A stretch of 64,000 nucleotides of DNA from Bacillota bacterium (GCA_023391875.1 JAEWAB010000004.1:248001-312000); one strand, 5' to 3'; counted from the first letter of the stretch, positions 1 to 8,600 are shown. The notes: a model not told the origin generated them from the sequence alone. Numbers and translations are program-made.

Positions 1-695
1 ACAAAATGGTCGGCCATCGCCATCCAGAGCGAGCCGGTGATTTTGGTCAGCAGGCAGAACTTTGCGCCGGTAATTCCCGATGCAAGAACAAGCGACAGAA
101 TAGAGATCGCAGCCCCGGCAGCGCTGATGTCTCCGTCCAGCAGGCTGCGCACCGGCGCCGCGATGTGCCAGAAGCCAAAAAGAACTGAGGATAGAATCAT
201 GGCCTTTAAGAAGGAATGCCTCGTTTCCATCAGCTTGACAAACAGCCCGCGAAAGACGCCTTCCTCCATGGCAACATTAATGATATTACCGACAATGCAG
301 AAGACGAAAAACAACAGGCCCAGCTGCTTGCCCTGATTGCCGTCAATGGCATAGCTGGTTACATACACCTGCAAAGAGGGGGCGTTTCCCGCAAAGTGCT
401 GTATCAAGAACTCTGTCCCGTAAGCAACAAAGAAGACGGATAAGCCGAGCAGCAGGCCGTACAGTACCTTTTTCCAGGCGTCCCTTACCGTCAAGCCTAC
501 CTCCGGCCACCTAAAGGCGAAATATCTTATCGCCAACGCAAGGATGAGAATGCCGATCAGCTTATGTATAAACGCTTCGCCGAAGAGGCTTTGGTCTGTG
601 CGAATGAACATGTATTCAATCGCCCTGAACACAAAGCAGGTGCAGTAAATAAGCAATATCGACCGTATGGGGTACGCCAGCCTGTTCTCTTTCAT
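1..695 (-). CDS. CPBP family intramembrane glutamic protease (partial)
   Basis: The frame reads leftward from ATG at 693-695 (AGGAG ribosome site just upstream) and leaves the window after about 231 codons, so the C-terminus is missing. It is very hydrophobic with several membrane segments. The three CPBP (Abi/Rce1-like) motifs are visible: EExxxR at residues 144-149, FxxxH ending in His177, and a final Asp-His at 229-230. These residues form the active site in the family, which cleaves or handles membrane proteins and often serves in bacteriocin self-immunity. No bacteriocin gene is seen beside it. Family call is firm; substrate unknown. Confidence 0.85.
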   Translation of the reverse strand, partial: MKENRLAYPIRSILLIYCTCFVFRAIEYMFIRTDQSLFGEAFIHKLIGILILALAIRYFAFRWPEVGLTVRDAWKKVLYGLLLGLSVFFVAYGTEFLIQHFAGNAPSLQVYVTSYAIDGNQGKQLGLLFFVFCIVGNIINVAMEEGVFRGLFVKLMETRHSFLKAMILSSVLFGFWHIAAPVRSLLDGDISAAGAAISILSLVLASGITGAKFCLLTKITGSLWMAMADHF

Positions 696-832
696 CTTTT
701 TCTCCTATTTACGTCATGTTTTTAGCGTGAAAGGTTCGGTATGAACCTCACTGTGCTTTCATCTGTCCGATATGCGGAGATAACCTATCCGGATACATTG
801 CCGGGCCCTTTGCCTGCGCTGTGGTTTTCGCG

Positions 833-1219
833 TTATTCCGTGATTTCCACCCGGTTTCCGTCCGGGTCTGCCACGCAGCTCTCAAAATAGCCGTCGCCGG
901 TCTGGCGCGGCGGGCTGTACAGTTCATACCCGTCCGCCATAATCTGCTCGGTTAGCGCTAACACCGTCTCTCTGTCTCCCGCCGAAAAGGCTACGTGGCT
1001 CCAGCCGTTTACTTTATCGGTCACCGGACGCTGCTCAAGCTCCATATGATGCATAATCTCAAGTCGAGCGCCGCTTTCAAAGGTAATAAAGTAGCTGGAG
1101 AAGCCCTTCGCGTTTTTATAAAGCGCGTTGCACGTTCCACCGAAGTACTTCATATAATAGTCCCTTGTCTTTTCAAGATCGGTGGCATATACCGCCACAT
1201 GTGTAATGCTAACGTTCAT
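833..1219 (-). CDS. VOC (glyoxalase/bleomycin-resistance fold) protein
   Basis: 128 aa, the normal length for a one-module vicinal oxygen chelate protein. The start has an AAGGAG site. The N-terminal THVAVYATDLEKTRDYY motif and the C-terminal DPDGNRVEI end are typical. Plausible metal ligands are the His near residue 7, the Glu of LEIMHH, the His of WSHVAF and the last Glu. Such proteins are metal-dependent lyases, isomerases or drug-binding proteins; the sequence does not say which. It stands alone, 33 bp downstream of a weak 57-codon frame. Confidence 0.85.
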   Translation of the reverse strand: MNVSITHVAVYATDLEKTRDYYMKYFGGTCNALYKNAKGFSSYFITFESGARLEIMHHMELEQRPVTDKVNGWSHVAFSAGDRETVLALTEQIMADGYELYSPPRQTGDGYFESCVADPDGNRVEITE

Positions 1220-1251
1220 TGTAAATTCTCCTTTTTGTATATGATACTAGG

Positions 1252-1425
1252 TTAAGAATTTACGGTGCCGAACGGCTGCGCCCGCCGGACAAACGGATAG
1301 GCCTCGGTAATCTTATGCATGGCAAGCCTTGATACACGAAAGCTGTTATACTTGCCATAGCACGCGCGGATAAGGGTGATAATTTTAATGTATAGATAAA
1401 GGCGGTATTGTTTCATAAACTGCAT
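1252..1425 (-). other. Possible small ORF or gene remnant, 57 aa
   Basis: An open frame of 57 codons (start MQFMKQYRLYLYIK, end FGTVNS) lies just upstream of the VOC gene on the same strand. Its codon choice resembles real genes here and it is rich in Tyr, Arg and Lys. No ribosome site precedes the ATG, and an in-frame stop lies a few codons further upstream. I do not recognise the peptide. It may be the decayed end of a lost gene. The rest of 1426-1551 shows nothing. Confidence 0.25.
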
Positions 1426-1551
1426 ATCCAATCTGTATAAGGATCGTCAGGCTGCCTGCCATCACCCACATTTTTGGTGGCTAAACATGGGTTTTATTAC
1501 AATCATCATAGCATAATGGGGTTATTATATCAAGAAAAAGGAATGTAAGGA

Positions 1552-1581
1552 AACGCCCCAAAAGCAAATGCTTTCGGGGCG
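1552..1581 (-). terminator. Rho-independent terminator of the ABC exporter operon
   Basis: Stem CGCCCC(A)AAAGC / GCTTT(C)GGGGCG around an AAAT loop, 15 nt after the permease stop and followed by a T-rich tract on the minus strand. Confidence 0.85.
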
Positions 1582-1595
1582 CTGCAGCACATCTT

Positions 1596-2339
1596 TTATT
1601 CCCATTTAAAGAAACGGATCGCTATGCCAATACAAATGATTGAAATGGCTATCATTACTACGATCGGTATTAAGATGTTATCGAGCGGCAACCCAAGCGA
1701 GGTCCCTTTTAACAGTTTAATACCCTGCGTCAGCGGCATAAAGTCTGCCACCCTTTGCATGACCTTTGGCATGATTTCATAGGGCAGGGTAGCGCCCGAG
1801 AATATCAGCATAGGGAAGTACAAGATGGTGCACAGCAGGTTTGAGGTTTTAGTATTAGGGGAAACCGCCGCTACCAAGAGCCCTAAGCTGTAGATAGAAA
1901 CCACTACCAGCAGGTAGGCGCCTAAAAAGGGAAGCAGCGAGCCGTTCAGCTTAAAACCGTAAAACAGTAAAGATACAAGATAGACAAGTATCAGTGAGAT
2001 AACAGAGTAGATAAAGTTCACCGCTACCTGCACCAGCAGAAGCAATACGGGGCTTACGGGTGTTACCTTAAACCGTTTTAGAATCTTTTTGTGCCGGTAG
2101 TCCGAGAGGACCAAAGGAAGCCCCATCACACCCGCCGCGCAGATGGCGATAGACACCACCGCCCCAAAGGATTGCGCTAAAAAGGTATACCCCGCACCCT
2201 CAAAAGCAGGCTTACCGCCGTATACAATCCCCAATATAACCGCAACGACGATAGGAAAACCGACCGCAAAGATCACCATATTCATGTCACGAACAGATAG
2301 TTTAAACTCCGTTTTAAGCAGCGTGCTAAATGCTTTCAT
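1596..2339 (-). CDS. ABC-2 type transporter permease
   Basis: 247 aa when started at the ATG at 2337-2339 (MKAFSTLLKTEF), which has GGAGG 8-9 nt upstream; an earlier ATG in the same frame lies inside the ATPase gene without a ribosome site. The protein has six predicted membrane segments and the usual ABC-2 layout, with a first helix near residues 20-40 and a long periplasm-free middle. It overlaps the ATPase gene by 14 bp, so the two are translationally coupled. Together they form an exporter of the drug or lipid type, probably induced by the MerR regulator upstream. Confidence 0.88.
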   Translation of the reverse strand: MKAFSTLLKTEFKLSVRDMNMVIFAVGFPIVVAVILGIVYGGKPAFEGAGYTFLAQSFGAVVSIAICAAGVMGLPLVLSDYRHKKILKRFKVTPVSPVLLLLVQVAVNFIYSVISLILVYLVSLLFYGFKLNGSLLPFLGAYLLVVVSIYSLGLLVAAVSPNTKTSNLLCTILYFPMLIFSGATLPYEIMPKVMQRVADFMPLTQGIKLLKGTSLGLPLDNILIPIVVMIAISIICIGIAIRFFKWE

Positions 2340-3060
2340 GCTGTTTTTCCTCCTCTCCCGTAAACCACAGGTACGCGTCCTCCAATTTGTCATAGGGGCT
2401 TTGGGCAACCGCCTCGGCGACGGTGCCGCAGAAGATGCTCTCGCCGTTTTTAAGAATCATAATCCGGTCGCACAGCGTCTCCACCTCATCCATGTAGTGT
2501 GAGGTTAAGAAGATGGTTAGGCCCCCGGCTTTAAGCTGCTCAAGGTACCGCCACACATCCCTGCGCGCCTTGGTGTCCAGCCCAGTGGTAAGCTCGTCTA
2601 AAAACACCAGCTCAGGGTTTGGAATTAACGCGAGCACCACAAACAGGCGCTGGCATTCACCGCCCGAAAGCTCGCTCACCGGCTGCCTGCCTTTATCCGC
2701 CAGCCCGAAGCTTTTAAGCAGGTCGGCATAAACGGCAGGGCTCTTGTAGAGCGATTGCGTTTCCTCGCATAGCTCTATCACCGTAATCTTTTCCTGATAC
2801 CGCGGTTCCTGAAACTGAACCCCGACCCGCTCAAAAAGCCGTTTGCGGCTTGCCTTTGGGTCCATACCCAAGATGCGTACCCTTCCGCAGTCAACCCTTT
2901 TTGTGCCCAGCGCACATTCAATCGTCGTGCTTTTTCCGGCGCCGTTTGCCCCAAGCAGGCCAAAGATTTCGCCTTTTTGGACCGAAAGGTTCAGGTTGTG
3001 CACCGCTGTTTTTTGCCCGTAGGTTTTGCATAGGTTTTCAATGGTCAGCACTTTTTCCAT
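2326..3060 (-). CDS. ABC transporter ATP-binding protein
   Basis: 244 aa ATPase. Walker A GANGAGKST is near residue 38, the signature LSGGECQR near 130 and Walker B LVFLDE near 150, followed by the H-loop LTSHYMDE. After Walker B it reads DELT rather than the usual DEPT; the catalytic Glu is kept. A perfect AGGAGG site lies before the ATG. It energises the overlapping permease. The gene starts 72 bp downstream of the MerR gene, and the intervening DNA carries a MerR-type promoter. Confidence 0.92.
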   Translation of the reverse strand: MEKVLTIENLCKTYGQKTAVHNLNLSVQKGEIFGLLGANGAGKSTTIECALGTKRVDCGRVRILGMDPKASRKRLFERVGVQFQEPRYQEKITVIELCEETQSLYKSPAVYADLLKSFGLADKGRQPVSELSGGECQRLFVVLALIPNPELVFLDELTTGLDTKARRDVWRYLEQLKAGGLTIFLTSHYMDEVETLCDRIMILKNGESIFCGTVAEAVAQSPYDKLEDAYLWFTGEEEKQHESI

Positions 3061-3092
3061 GGGTTTTTCCTCCTTTTTTGTTTACGGGCAAA

Positions 3093-3123
3093 ATTATAAC
3101 ACCAAACAAAAGTCTGGTGTCAG
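3093..3123 (-). promoter_or_regulatory. MerR-type promoter with 19-bp spacer and dyad operator
   Basis: On the minus strand a -35 CTGACA (3118-3123) and a perfect -10 TATAAT (3093-3098) are separated by 19 bp instead of 17. The spacer is nearly filled by a dyad with arms ACACCAGAC and GTTTGGTGT (3099-3120, one mismatch) around TTTT. An over-long spacer holding an inverted repeat is the known hallmark of promoters that MerR proteins activate by DNA untwisting. It lies directly between the merR gene and the exporter it should control. Confidence 0.85.
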
Positions 3124-3132
3124 AGTGTAGGG

Positions 3133-3879
3133 TTAATTAAATTTGCTTTTCATCTCATAAAGCTTATTCAGGATACACTGGGCATTCTGCGCGACTTCCT
3201 TTAAGGAGGTCAGCAGCCTGTCGCAGGCGGATATAATATGCTCCGTCTCTTTCGGCACGTCGATGCTGTTTTTGAGGTCAAGATTTTGGGAGGAGGCGAG
3301 GTCGCCGAGCATCCGCAGTATCGCCGTCAGCGAATAGTTGGCAGCTCTGAGCGCATAGATAATCTTCAGCCGCTGAATATCCGCCTCGTTGTAAACGCGA
3401 TACCCGTTCGCTTTTCTTTTTACCGCAAAAAGCCCGTTCAGCTCCCAGTTGCGCAGCGTGTCGATGGTTACGCCGAGCAAAACGGCGGTTTGCTTGCGGG
3501 TAAGCTGCATGGGTTTTAGAGATTGGTTCGGTTCTGCAATGATATGATTAACAATATCCAAGGCTTCTTCCGCGCGTCTCGTCGCGTCGGCAATGGCGCG
3601 GATATATGCCTTCGTCTGGTTTATCGCCTGGTCGTAATCCCTTGCAGCCGAGGTGAAAATAATGTTAATGGCCCGTTTGCGTATCCCGCCCTGCACGATT
3701 TCGCATTTCAGCGCTGTTCTGGCAAGCTGAATCTGCTCCACATGCACGTCGGTATATATGCGGTACCCGTTTGCTTTCCTTTCGGGTTTTGGGATAAACC
3801 CCCATTCCTCATACAGCCGGACGGAATTGGGGTGCAGCCCGACAATAGCCGCCACCTCGGAGGTCTTATACGTACGCAT
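3133..3879 (-). CDS. MerR family regulator with two HTH domains
   Basis: 248 aa with two MerR-like winged helix-turn-helix modules in one chain. Residues 1-70 start TYKTSEVAAIVGLHPNSVRLYEEWGFI and contain KANGYRIY; residues 125-195 start LTRKQTAVLLGVTIDTLRNWELNGL and contain KANGYRVY. Ordinary MerR proteins have one such domain and dimerise, so this may bind its dyad as a pseudo-dimer or bridge two sites. No cysteine-rich metal site is apparent. The ATG comes 2 nt after the DUF1015 stop, with the ribosome site inside that gene. Probable target is the ABC exporter. Confidence 0.85.
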   Translation of the reverse strand: MRTYKTSEVAAIVGLHPNSVRLYEEWGFIPKPERKANGYRIYTDVHVEQIQLARTALKCEIVQGGIRKRAINIIFTSAARDYDQAINQTKAYIRAIADATRRAEEALDIVNHIIAEPNQSLKPMQLTRKQTAVLLGVTIDTLRNWELNGLFAVKRKANGYRVYNEADIQRLKIIYALRAANYSLTAILRMLGDLASSQNLDLKNSIDVPKETEHIISACDRLLTSLKEVAQNAQCILNKLYEMKSKFN

Positions 3880-3881
3880 GG

Positions 3882-5153
3882 CTACCGTATCCTTCTGGCC
3901 TCGAGATAAAACCGCTTTTCGCAGGCCTCGCCCATCGAGAAGGTCTTGCGGGGTAGGGCGCCGTCGAGAATAACGGTTTTAAACAGGTCGGGCTTCTCCA
4001 TGGCGGGCAGTATAAAGCCAATATTACCCGGCTCACGGGCAAGCGTCTCAGTAACGTCCCGGCCGTGGATATAGTCGATCTTCCCGCCAAAGCGCGAGAG
4101 GTAATCGTCCAAAAACAGCTGCAGGGTGCCTATGGCAAGGGTGCTGGCGGGGTTCTTTACCGTGATGGTGCCCTCACCGTCCTTGGTTACATAGTTAAAG
4201 GCCTGTCCCTCGCCGTTGTCGTATGCGCAGTCGTAGCGCTGAAATAGCTCATCTAGCAGGTGCGCGGGGTTTATGCCGAACACCACGCGGTGGATGGCCT
4301 CAAACTCCAGCGACGGGTCATGAAGGTTTACAAGCTCCACCAGCGCGTACCGAGCGGGGTGGGTGAGTACCTCCTCGGGCGGGAGTGTGGCGGCCAGCTT
4401 GTTATAGCACTCCTTGGCGGTGGCGAGCGAGTGGTTGCCGTCGCCCACCGCGAACTGCAGCACCTTTTTGCCGGTTACGCCATACTTCTTGTCAAACGTC
4501 GTCTGGCCTTCGAGGGTCTTGAGTGCAGCGGCAACCCCAGCGGTGGCAGCCTTTGAAACACGCCAGCCCTTGATGTTCCCGCCGCCCTGCATCAGGTCAA
4601 AGTCGTATATTTTCTCAAAGCTACCTTTCTGTGCGGCAACCGTACCGATGACCGCGTCTGCCTCGTCGTCAATCAGCAGCATGACATGCGGCAGCTCCAG
4701 CGGCGCGTTTTCACGAATCCTGACGCGCGGGGGGATGCGCTCGAGCACCGTGCCCTCGGTCGCGCGGATAAGGCTCTCCGAGCCCTTGTTGTAGTCGTAC
4801 TGCAGCAGGTCCACCTTGCCGATCAGGCCTCGGCGCACCTTGCCGTTTGTCACCCTGCGTTCGATATAAAAATAACTATCGGTATATTCATCCCAAATAT
4901 TATCCTTTAAGTATTGATGCATGCTCGCGTTGGTCTGCTCGATGCGCGTCTCAAAGTCCGCATTGTGCAGGTAGATTTCGGGGAACACCAGGTGAAGTGT
5001 TGAAGGAGCATCGCCAACATACGCGGCGGCCTGCTGCCAGTAATCCGGCTGTGAGGTATACTGGTCACAGGCTACGACACTCCATTTTTGGGGTTCCTCG
5101 ACGTGAGGAACTAGAATATCCGCAGGGGAAAATGGTAAGCTGCAATCCGTCAT
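3882..5153 (-). CDS. DUF1015 family protein
   Basis: 423 aa, full length for DUF1015. Family landmarks are GDGNHSLATAKECY in the middle (usually DGNHR, so the Arg is Ser here) and MGEACEKRFYLEARRI at the C-terminus. DUF1015 proteins are soluble; the family is sometimes annotated as a SerB-associated or kinase-like protein, but I know of no proven reaction. The stop is followed 2 nt later by the merR start, so they are cotranscribed. A biochemical link to the exporter is not evident. Confidence 0.85.
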   Translation of the reverse strand: MTDCSLPFSPADILVPHVEEPQKWSVVACDQYTSQPDYWQQAAAYVGDAPSTLHLVFPEIYLHNADFETRIEQTNASMHQYLKDNIWDEYTDSYFYIERRVTNGKVRRGLIGKVDLLQYDYNKGSESLIRATEGTVLERIPPRVRIRENAPLELPHVMLLIDDEADAVIGTVAAQKGSFEKIYDFDLMQGGGNIKGWRVSKAATAGVAAALKTLEGQTTFDKKYGVTGKKVLQFAVGDGNHSLATAKECYNKLAATLPPEEVLTHPARYALVELVNLHDPSLEFEAIHRVVFGINPAHLLDELFQRYDCAYDNGEGQAFNYVTKDGEGTITVKNPASTLAIGTLQLFLDDYLSRFGGKIDYIHGRDVTETLAREPGNIGFILPAMEKPDLFKTVILDGALPRKTFSMGEACEKRFYLEARRIR

Positions 5154-5267
5154 ACAAAGCTCCGTTCCGCCGGCTGCCGCCGGCCGAGGTTTTTACATCT
5201 TTGCTTATTATAGCATTCGGGTGTTTTTGAGGCAATAAAGAATGTCGTTAAGGCAGGGGATATGGTC

Positions 5268-5531
5268 ATGGCTCAGCAGCAGCACATCAAATCGTATGCA
5301 AACGCCGACGATATTGCCGAGTTTTTAAGCAGCATCAACCCGAACTGGGATGCAAGAACCTGGCAGTCAATGCTGTATGAGCACCTAAAACTGACGGAGG
5401 ATGAAGCCCTGCAGCTATTAAACGGGCAATATGCCACAAGCATCGCCCAGTACGATGCGATCCAGCAGCAGGCACTCAAAATGGCGGATGAGACGGCCCG
5501 CGGGGTTATTACGCAATTTCAAATCCGGTAG
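5268..5531 (+). CDS. Hypothetical protein, 87 aa
   Basis: Short soluble alpha-helical protein rich in Gln, Asp and Ala, containing DDIAEFLSSINPNWDARTW and no Cys, membrane segment or signal peptide. Two in-frame ATGs compete, at 5262 and 5268. The AGGCAGGGG site at 5251-5259 sits 8 nt from the second, so I chose 5268. Not recognised. It is monocistronic and ends in a convergent hairpin shared with the tautomerase gene. Confidence 0.6.
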   Translation: MAQQQHIKSYANADDIAEFLSSINPNWDARTWQSMLYEHLKLTEDEALQLLNGQYATSIAQYDAIQQQALKMADETARGVITQFQIR

Positions 5532-5570
5532 GGTTCTTGTACTTACTTAAGTGAACGTCTTATTAAAAAA

Positions 5571-5640
5571 GAGAGCACATTTGCGGCATCCAGATAGAAA
5601 AACTGTTTTCTATCTGTTTGGCGCTTACAAATGGCTCTCT
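5571..5640. terminator. Long bidirectional hairpin between convergent genes
   Basis: Outer arms GAGAGC(AC)ATTTG / CAAATGGCTCTC enclose an inner perfect 11-bp stem CAGATAGAAAA / TTTTCTATCTG. It lies between the stops of the 87-aa gene and the tautomerase gene. Confidence 0.75.
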
Positions 5641-5669
5641 TATCTTGTATATCAATGATATGAAACTAT

Positions 5670-6053
5670 TTAAGTGGCCTTATAATTGAGCCTTAGCTCG
5701 CTCGCTTGCTCCCCATGCAGCCCCCAATTATCCAGCTCCGGCTCGTTGATGATAATAAAGATATCGTCTGGGGCAAGCCCAAGTTCCTCGCCCAGCCGGT
5801 GTATGATCTCTTTAATCACGTTTCTTTTCATCTCTTTCGATCTGCCGGGGAAGAGTGTCAGCTCGATAATCGCAAACTTGTCCGATTTGTCGCTGTGCTC
5901 AAAATACTCCGGCGCGATTTCATACAGGCGCTGGTAGCGGTCGTTATCCGGTATGCTCAAGGTATCCATTAACGCTTTATGTATTACCCGCAAAAACGTT
6001 TTTTTGTACCCCTCCGAGTGCCCTTTTAAAACTTCAATCCTCACCAGTGGCAT
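5670..6053 (-). CDS. Tautomerase family protein
   Basis: 127 aa. After Met removal the chain begins PLVRIEVLKG, giving the N-terminal proline that is the catalytic base in the tautomerase/MIF superfamily. At about twice the 60-aa size of 4-oxalocrotonate tautomerase it fits the longer two-beta-alpha-beta type with the ending INEPELDNWGLHGEQASE. Its natural substrate cannot be told. It is a single gene with no pathway partners nearby. Confidence 0.82.
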   Translation of the reverse strand: MPLVRIEVLKGHSEGYKKTFLRVIHKALMDTLSIPDNDRYQRLYEIAPEYFEHSDKSDKFAIIELTLFPGRSKEMKRNVIKEIIHRLGEELGLAPDDIFIIINEPELDNWGLHGEQASELRLNYKAT

Positions 6054-6145
6054 AGCTTCACCTCATAAAATAAGTGTAGTAATACAAATTATACTAAATT
6101 TCATTTGGAAAGGGAATACAATACTCAGAAGAATCAGCATTGTAA

Positions 6146-6200
6146 CAAAAAAATAGCCATCCATGCAAACACGCTTTAGTGTGGTTGTATGCGGTGGCTA
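6146..6200 (-). terminator. Terminator of the cwlJ-gerQ operon
   Basis: Imperfect long stem (TAGCCACC... / ...GGATGGCTA on the minus strand) directly followed by seven T. It lies 125 nt after the gerQ stop. The 6201-6324 stretch before it shows no gene. Confidence 0.7.
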
Positions 6201-6324
6201 ATGTTTAGCGGTAAACGTATTCATCCGTCCTGAAGCTCGGTGGGCGGGGTGGTATCACCGGCGGTATTTTTTGATATGTACGATTACGGGCCTTGTGATA
6301 GTGCCGTAACCTATTTAAAGGTTC

Positions 6325-6702
6325 CTAAACGGTTGTGACGAATTTAACGGAATACAGGTCACACATGATAAGGGCGTGGGAGACCAGCTCTTCAAGCACA
6401 AAGTAGTTCACGCCAACCTCACGTACAATGCCGGTTCTGTCTGTATACACACTGCCGCCGAGCAAGAACTCAGCCCGTACATTCTTGCCAATGAGGCTCG
6501 TAAGGTACCCGGGGATATAATCTCTACCGGTTGCAGGGGGTGGGCCCTGCTGGTCGCCCGGCATCATGCCGATGGAATCCATGGGGGTAGTCACCATATC
6601 TGTATCCGGCGTGCGGCGCCGATACGAGGGGGTATAGACAGCCTGCTGAGCTAGCCCTGAGGTCAGCACCCGGTTGTCGGACCAATTAATGTTGCTGTTC
6701 AT
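6325..6702 (-). CDS. gerQ: GerQ-like spore coat protein
   Basis: 125 aa with a disordered Pro/Gly/Met-rich first half and a compact C-terminal domain from residue 62 (PGYLTSLIGKNVRAEF ... GIVREVGVNYFVLEE ... CDLYSVKFV) that resembles the GerQ domain. In Bacillus GerQ is a coat protein cross-linked by transglutaminase and needed to hold the cortex hydrolase CwlJ in the spore. Here it follows a CwlJ-type gene by 23 bp, which supports the call. The gene arrangement is the main evidence for function. Confidence 0.75.
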   Translation of the reverse strand: MNSNINWSDNRVLTSGLAQQAVYTPSYRRRTPDTDMVTTPMDSIGMMPGDQQGPPPATGRDYIPGYLTSLIGKNVRAEFLLGGSVYTDRTGIVREVGVNYFVLEELVSHALIMCDLYSVKFVTTV

Positions 6703-6725
6703 TCATCAAGCCACCTTATCTGTAA

Positions 6726-7250
6726 TTATGTTTGTGCATATTTTGCCGTAGGGTTAAAAAAACAATGCTGGTTAATTCTTGTGAACCAATAGCCGGTTCC
6801 GTTATAAGGAAATGGATCGGGACATCTCGGGCTAAAAGGGTTCATATACCACAGCGAATCTGCTCCGGCGCCGGAATGTATTGCGCCTTGGATTGCCCAG
6901 TCGGCAACCTGAAAATGGATCGGCTCCGGGGATAACGCCCAGACATTCTGCGGGTTATCCTGGCCGCCCAGTACCGTTTTCATACAGGAAAACTGGCCGG
7001 GCTGCTCTATTACTCTGCGCAGGTCGCCCTCACATACCCTGTGATACTCCCCGTAGTCTACCCGCACGCGGTTCATTACCACGGTTGCTACGGCTCGCAT
7101 ACCGCTTTCTCCTTCACCCCCCGCCTCACATTTGATAAGCCTTGCGAATAATTCTCTTGTATCCGTTACCTTCACCTCCCCAATAATACTGTATTCTTGA
7201 ATAGCAATCCTGTTACTGCTTTTTTGGTTTAGGCGATAATTTATTTGCAT
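6726..7250 (-). CDS. cwlJ: CwlJ/SleB-type spore cortex cell wall hydrolase
   Basis: The Hydrolase_2 domain runs from about residue 30 to the end: TRELFARLIKCEAGGEGESGMRAVATVVMNRV with the catalytic Glu, then FSC, WALSP and the ending FFNPTAKYA. It has no signal peptide, like CwlJ and unlike SleB. CwlJ opens spore cortex peptidoglycan during germination. The start is uncertain. The ATG at 7250 has no ribosome site, whereas a perfect GGAGGTGA sits inside the frame at 7172-7179, just where CwlJ proteins usually begin, with only a GTG overlapping it. First gene of the cwlJ-gerQ pair. Confidence 0.85.
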   Translation of the reverse strand: MQINYRLNQKSSNRIAIQEYSIIGEVKVTDTRELFARLIKCEAGGEGESGMRAVATVVMNRVRVDYGEYHRVCEGDLRRVIEQPGQFSCMKTVLGGQDNPQNVWALSPEPIHFQVADWAIQGAIHSGAGADSLWYMNPFSPRCPDPFPYNGTGYWFTRINQHCFFNPTAKYAQT

Positions 7251-7385
7251 TGTAAAGAGTCATACAAGAGCGTGTAAACTTTGCCTCCCCAGCTTTATTA
7301 GTAGAGCAAATGTACAGAAATAACTTGATATATACATAAGCTTGGTATACAATGCATTTGTACTCAAACGCTTAGGAGGTCTATT

Positions 7386-8483
7386 ATGCCTGCAAAGATT
7401 CTGTTTTCCCCCATGGCTTATTCCAGATATGAAGCTACACAAACCCTGCCGGAGAAGTTTTCGCGTATGCTCGTAAAAACCGGCCTAGCACAAAAGGTGA
7501 AGGGTAAAACGGTCGCTATTAAGATGCACGTAGGGGACGGCGTCTCGTACTCCACCATTCCGCCTATTTTTGTGCGCAAGCTGGTTGACTTTATCAAAGA
7601 TAACGGCGGGGACTGTTTTATTACCGACCACTATGTTTACAGCCGTCACCCCGAACAGCGCGGCTACACCGAGAATAACCTCGGCTGCCCGGTACTTGAT
7701 GACTGCGGGCATCTCGGTAAATACTACTATACAAAGGATGTTGACTTTAAAACCTTCAAGCATGTGGATGTAGCCGGCCTGATTCACGATGCCGACATGA
7801 TGATCGATTTTTCACATGTGAAGGGCCATGGCTCCTGCGGCTTTGGCGGTGCCTGCAAGAACATCGCCATGGGCTGTGTAACCGACCGCACCCGCCACCA
7901 GATACACGCCTTGGAGGGCGGTTTGGTGTGGGATAAAGACAAATGCACCCACTGCGAAAAGTGTGTTACGGCCTGTAACCATCATGCCAACAGCTTCAGC
8001 GAAAAGGGCAAGAACGGCGTTTATACGGTAAACTATCATCACTGCACTATGTGCCAGCATTGCATCAAGGTGTGCCCCACCCATGCGATTGCACTGGATT
8101 CCCACGATTACGCCGACTTCCAGATGGGCATGGCGATCTGCACCAAGACCGTGCTCGATACCTTTGAGCCCGGCAATGTGTACTACATTAATGTGCTCAC
8201 CTCGATTACCGCCCTCTGCGACTGTTGGGGTATGACCACGCCTTCGCTGGTGCCGGATATCGGCATTATGGCGGGTGACGACATTGTAGCCATCGAGCGG
8301 GCCTGCCTTGACGCCATCAAGATAGAGGATTTAATCCCCGTAGGTATACCCAAGGGGATGGAGCTTTCGGGCGAGGGGCACCTCTTCCAGCAGCTTCACG
8401 GCAAGAACCCCTATATCCAGCTTGAGGCACTCGAGAAGGTAGGGCTGGGCAGCCAGGAGTATGAGCTGGTTACCGTGCTGTAG
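7386..8483 (+). CDS. DUF362 domain protein with 2[4Fe-4S] ferredoxin module
   Basis: 365 aa. The DUF362 domain covers both ends (KGKTVAIKMHVGDGVSYSTIPP; DFSHVKGHGSCGFGGACKNIAMGC). A ferredoxin insert around residues 180-235 carries CTHCEKCVTAC and CTMCQHCIKVCPTHAI, which would hold two [4Fe-4S] clusters. Perfect AGGAGG before ATG. DUF362 iron-sulfur proteins are common in strict anaerobes and are presumed to transfer electrons to an unknown acceptor; the substrate is not known. It is a single gene with its own terminator. Confidence 0.9.
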   Translation: MPAKILFSPMAYSRYEATQTLPEKFSRMLVKTGLAQKVKGKTVAIKMHVGDGVSYSTIPPIFVRKLVDFIKDNGGDCFITDHYVYSRHPEQRGYTENNLGCPVLDDCGHLGKYYYTKDVDFKTFKHVDVAGLIHDADMMIDFSHVKGHGSCGFGGACKNIAMGCVTDRTRHQIHALEGGLVWDKDKCTHCEKCVTACNHHANSFSEKGKNGVYTVNYHHCTMCQHCIKVCPTHAIALDSHDYADFQMGMAICTKTVLDTFEPGNVYYINVLTSITALCDCWGMTTPSLVPDIGIMAGDDIVAIERACLDAIKIEDLIPVGIPKGMELSGEGHLFQQLHGKNPYIQLEALEKVGLGSQEYELVTVL

Positions 8484-8502
8484 ATTACATCTTGATTTAA
8501 TG

Positions 8503-8539
8503 AAAAACTGCCGCAGTTTAATTCTGCGGCAGTTTTTTT
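8503..8539 (+). terminator. Terminator of the DUF362 gene
   Basis: Perfect stem AAAAACTGCCGCAG / CTGCGGCAGTTTTT with a seven-base loop and a T run. Confidence 0.92.
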
Positions 8540-8600
8540 GTATAAGCCAAGCCAGATAGTATGTAGGATCGGCTTATATTCATCTGATAAATACTGGATA

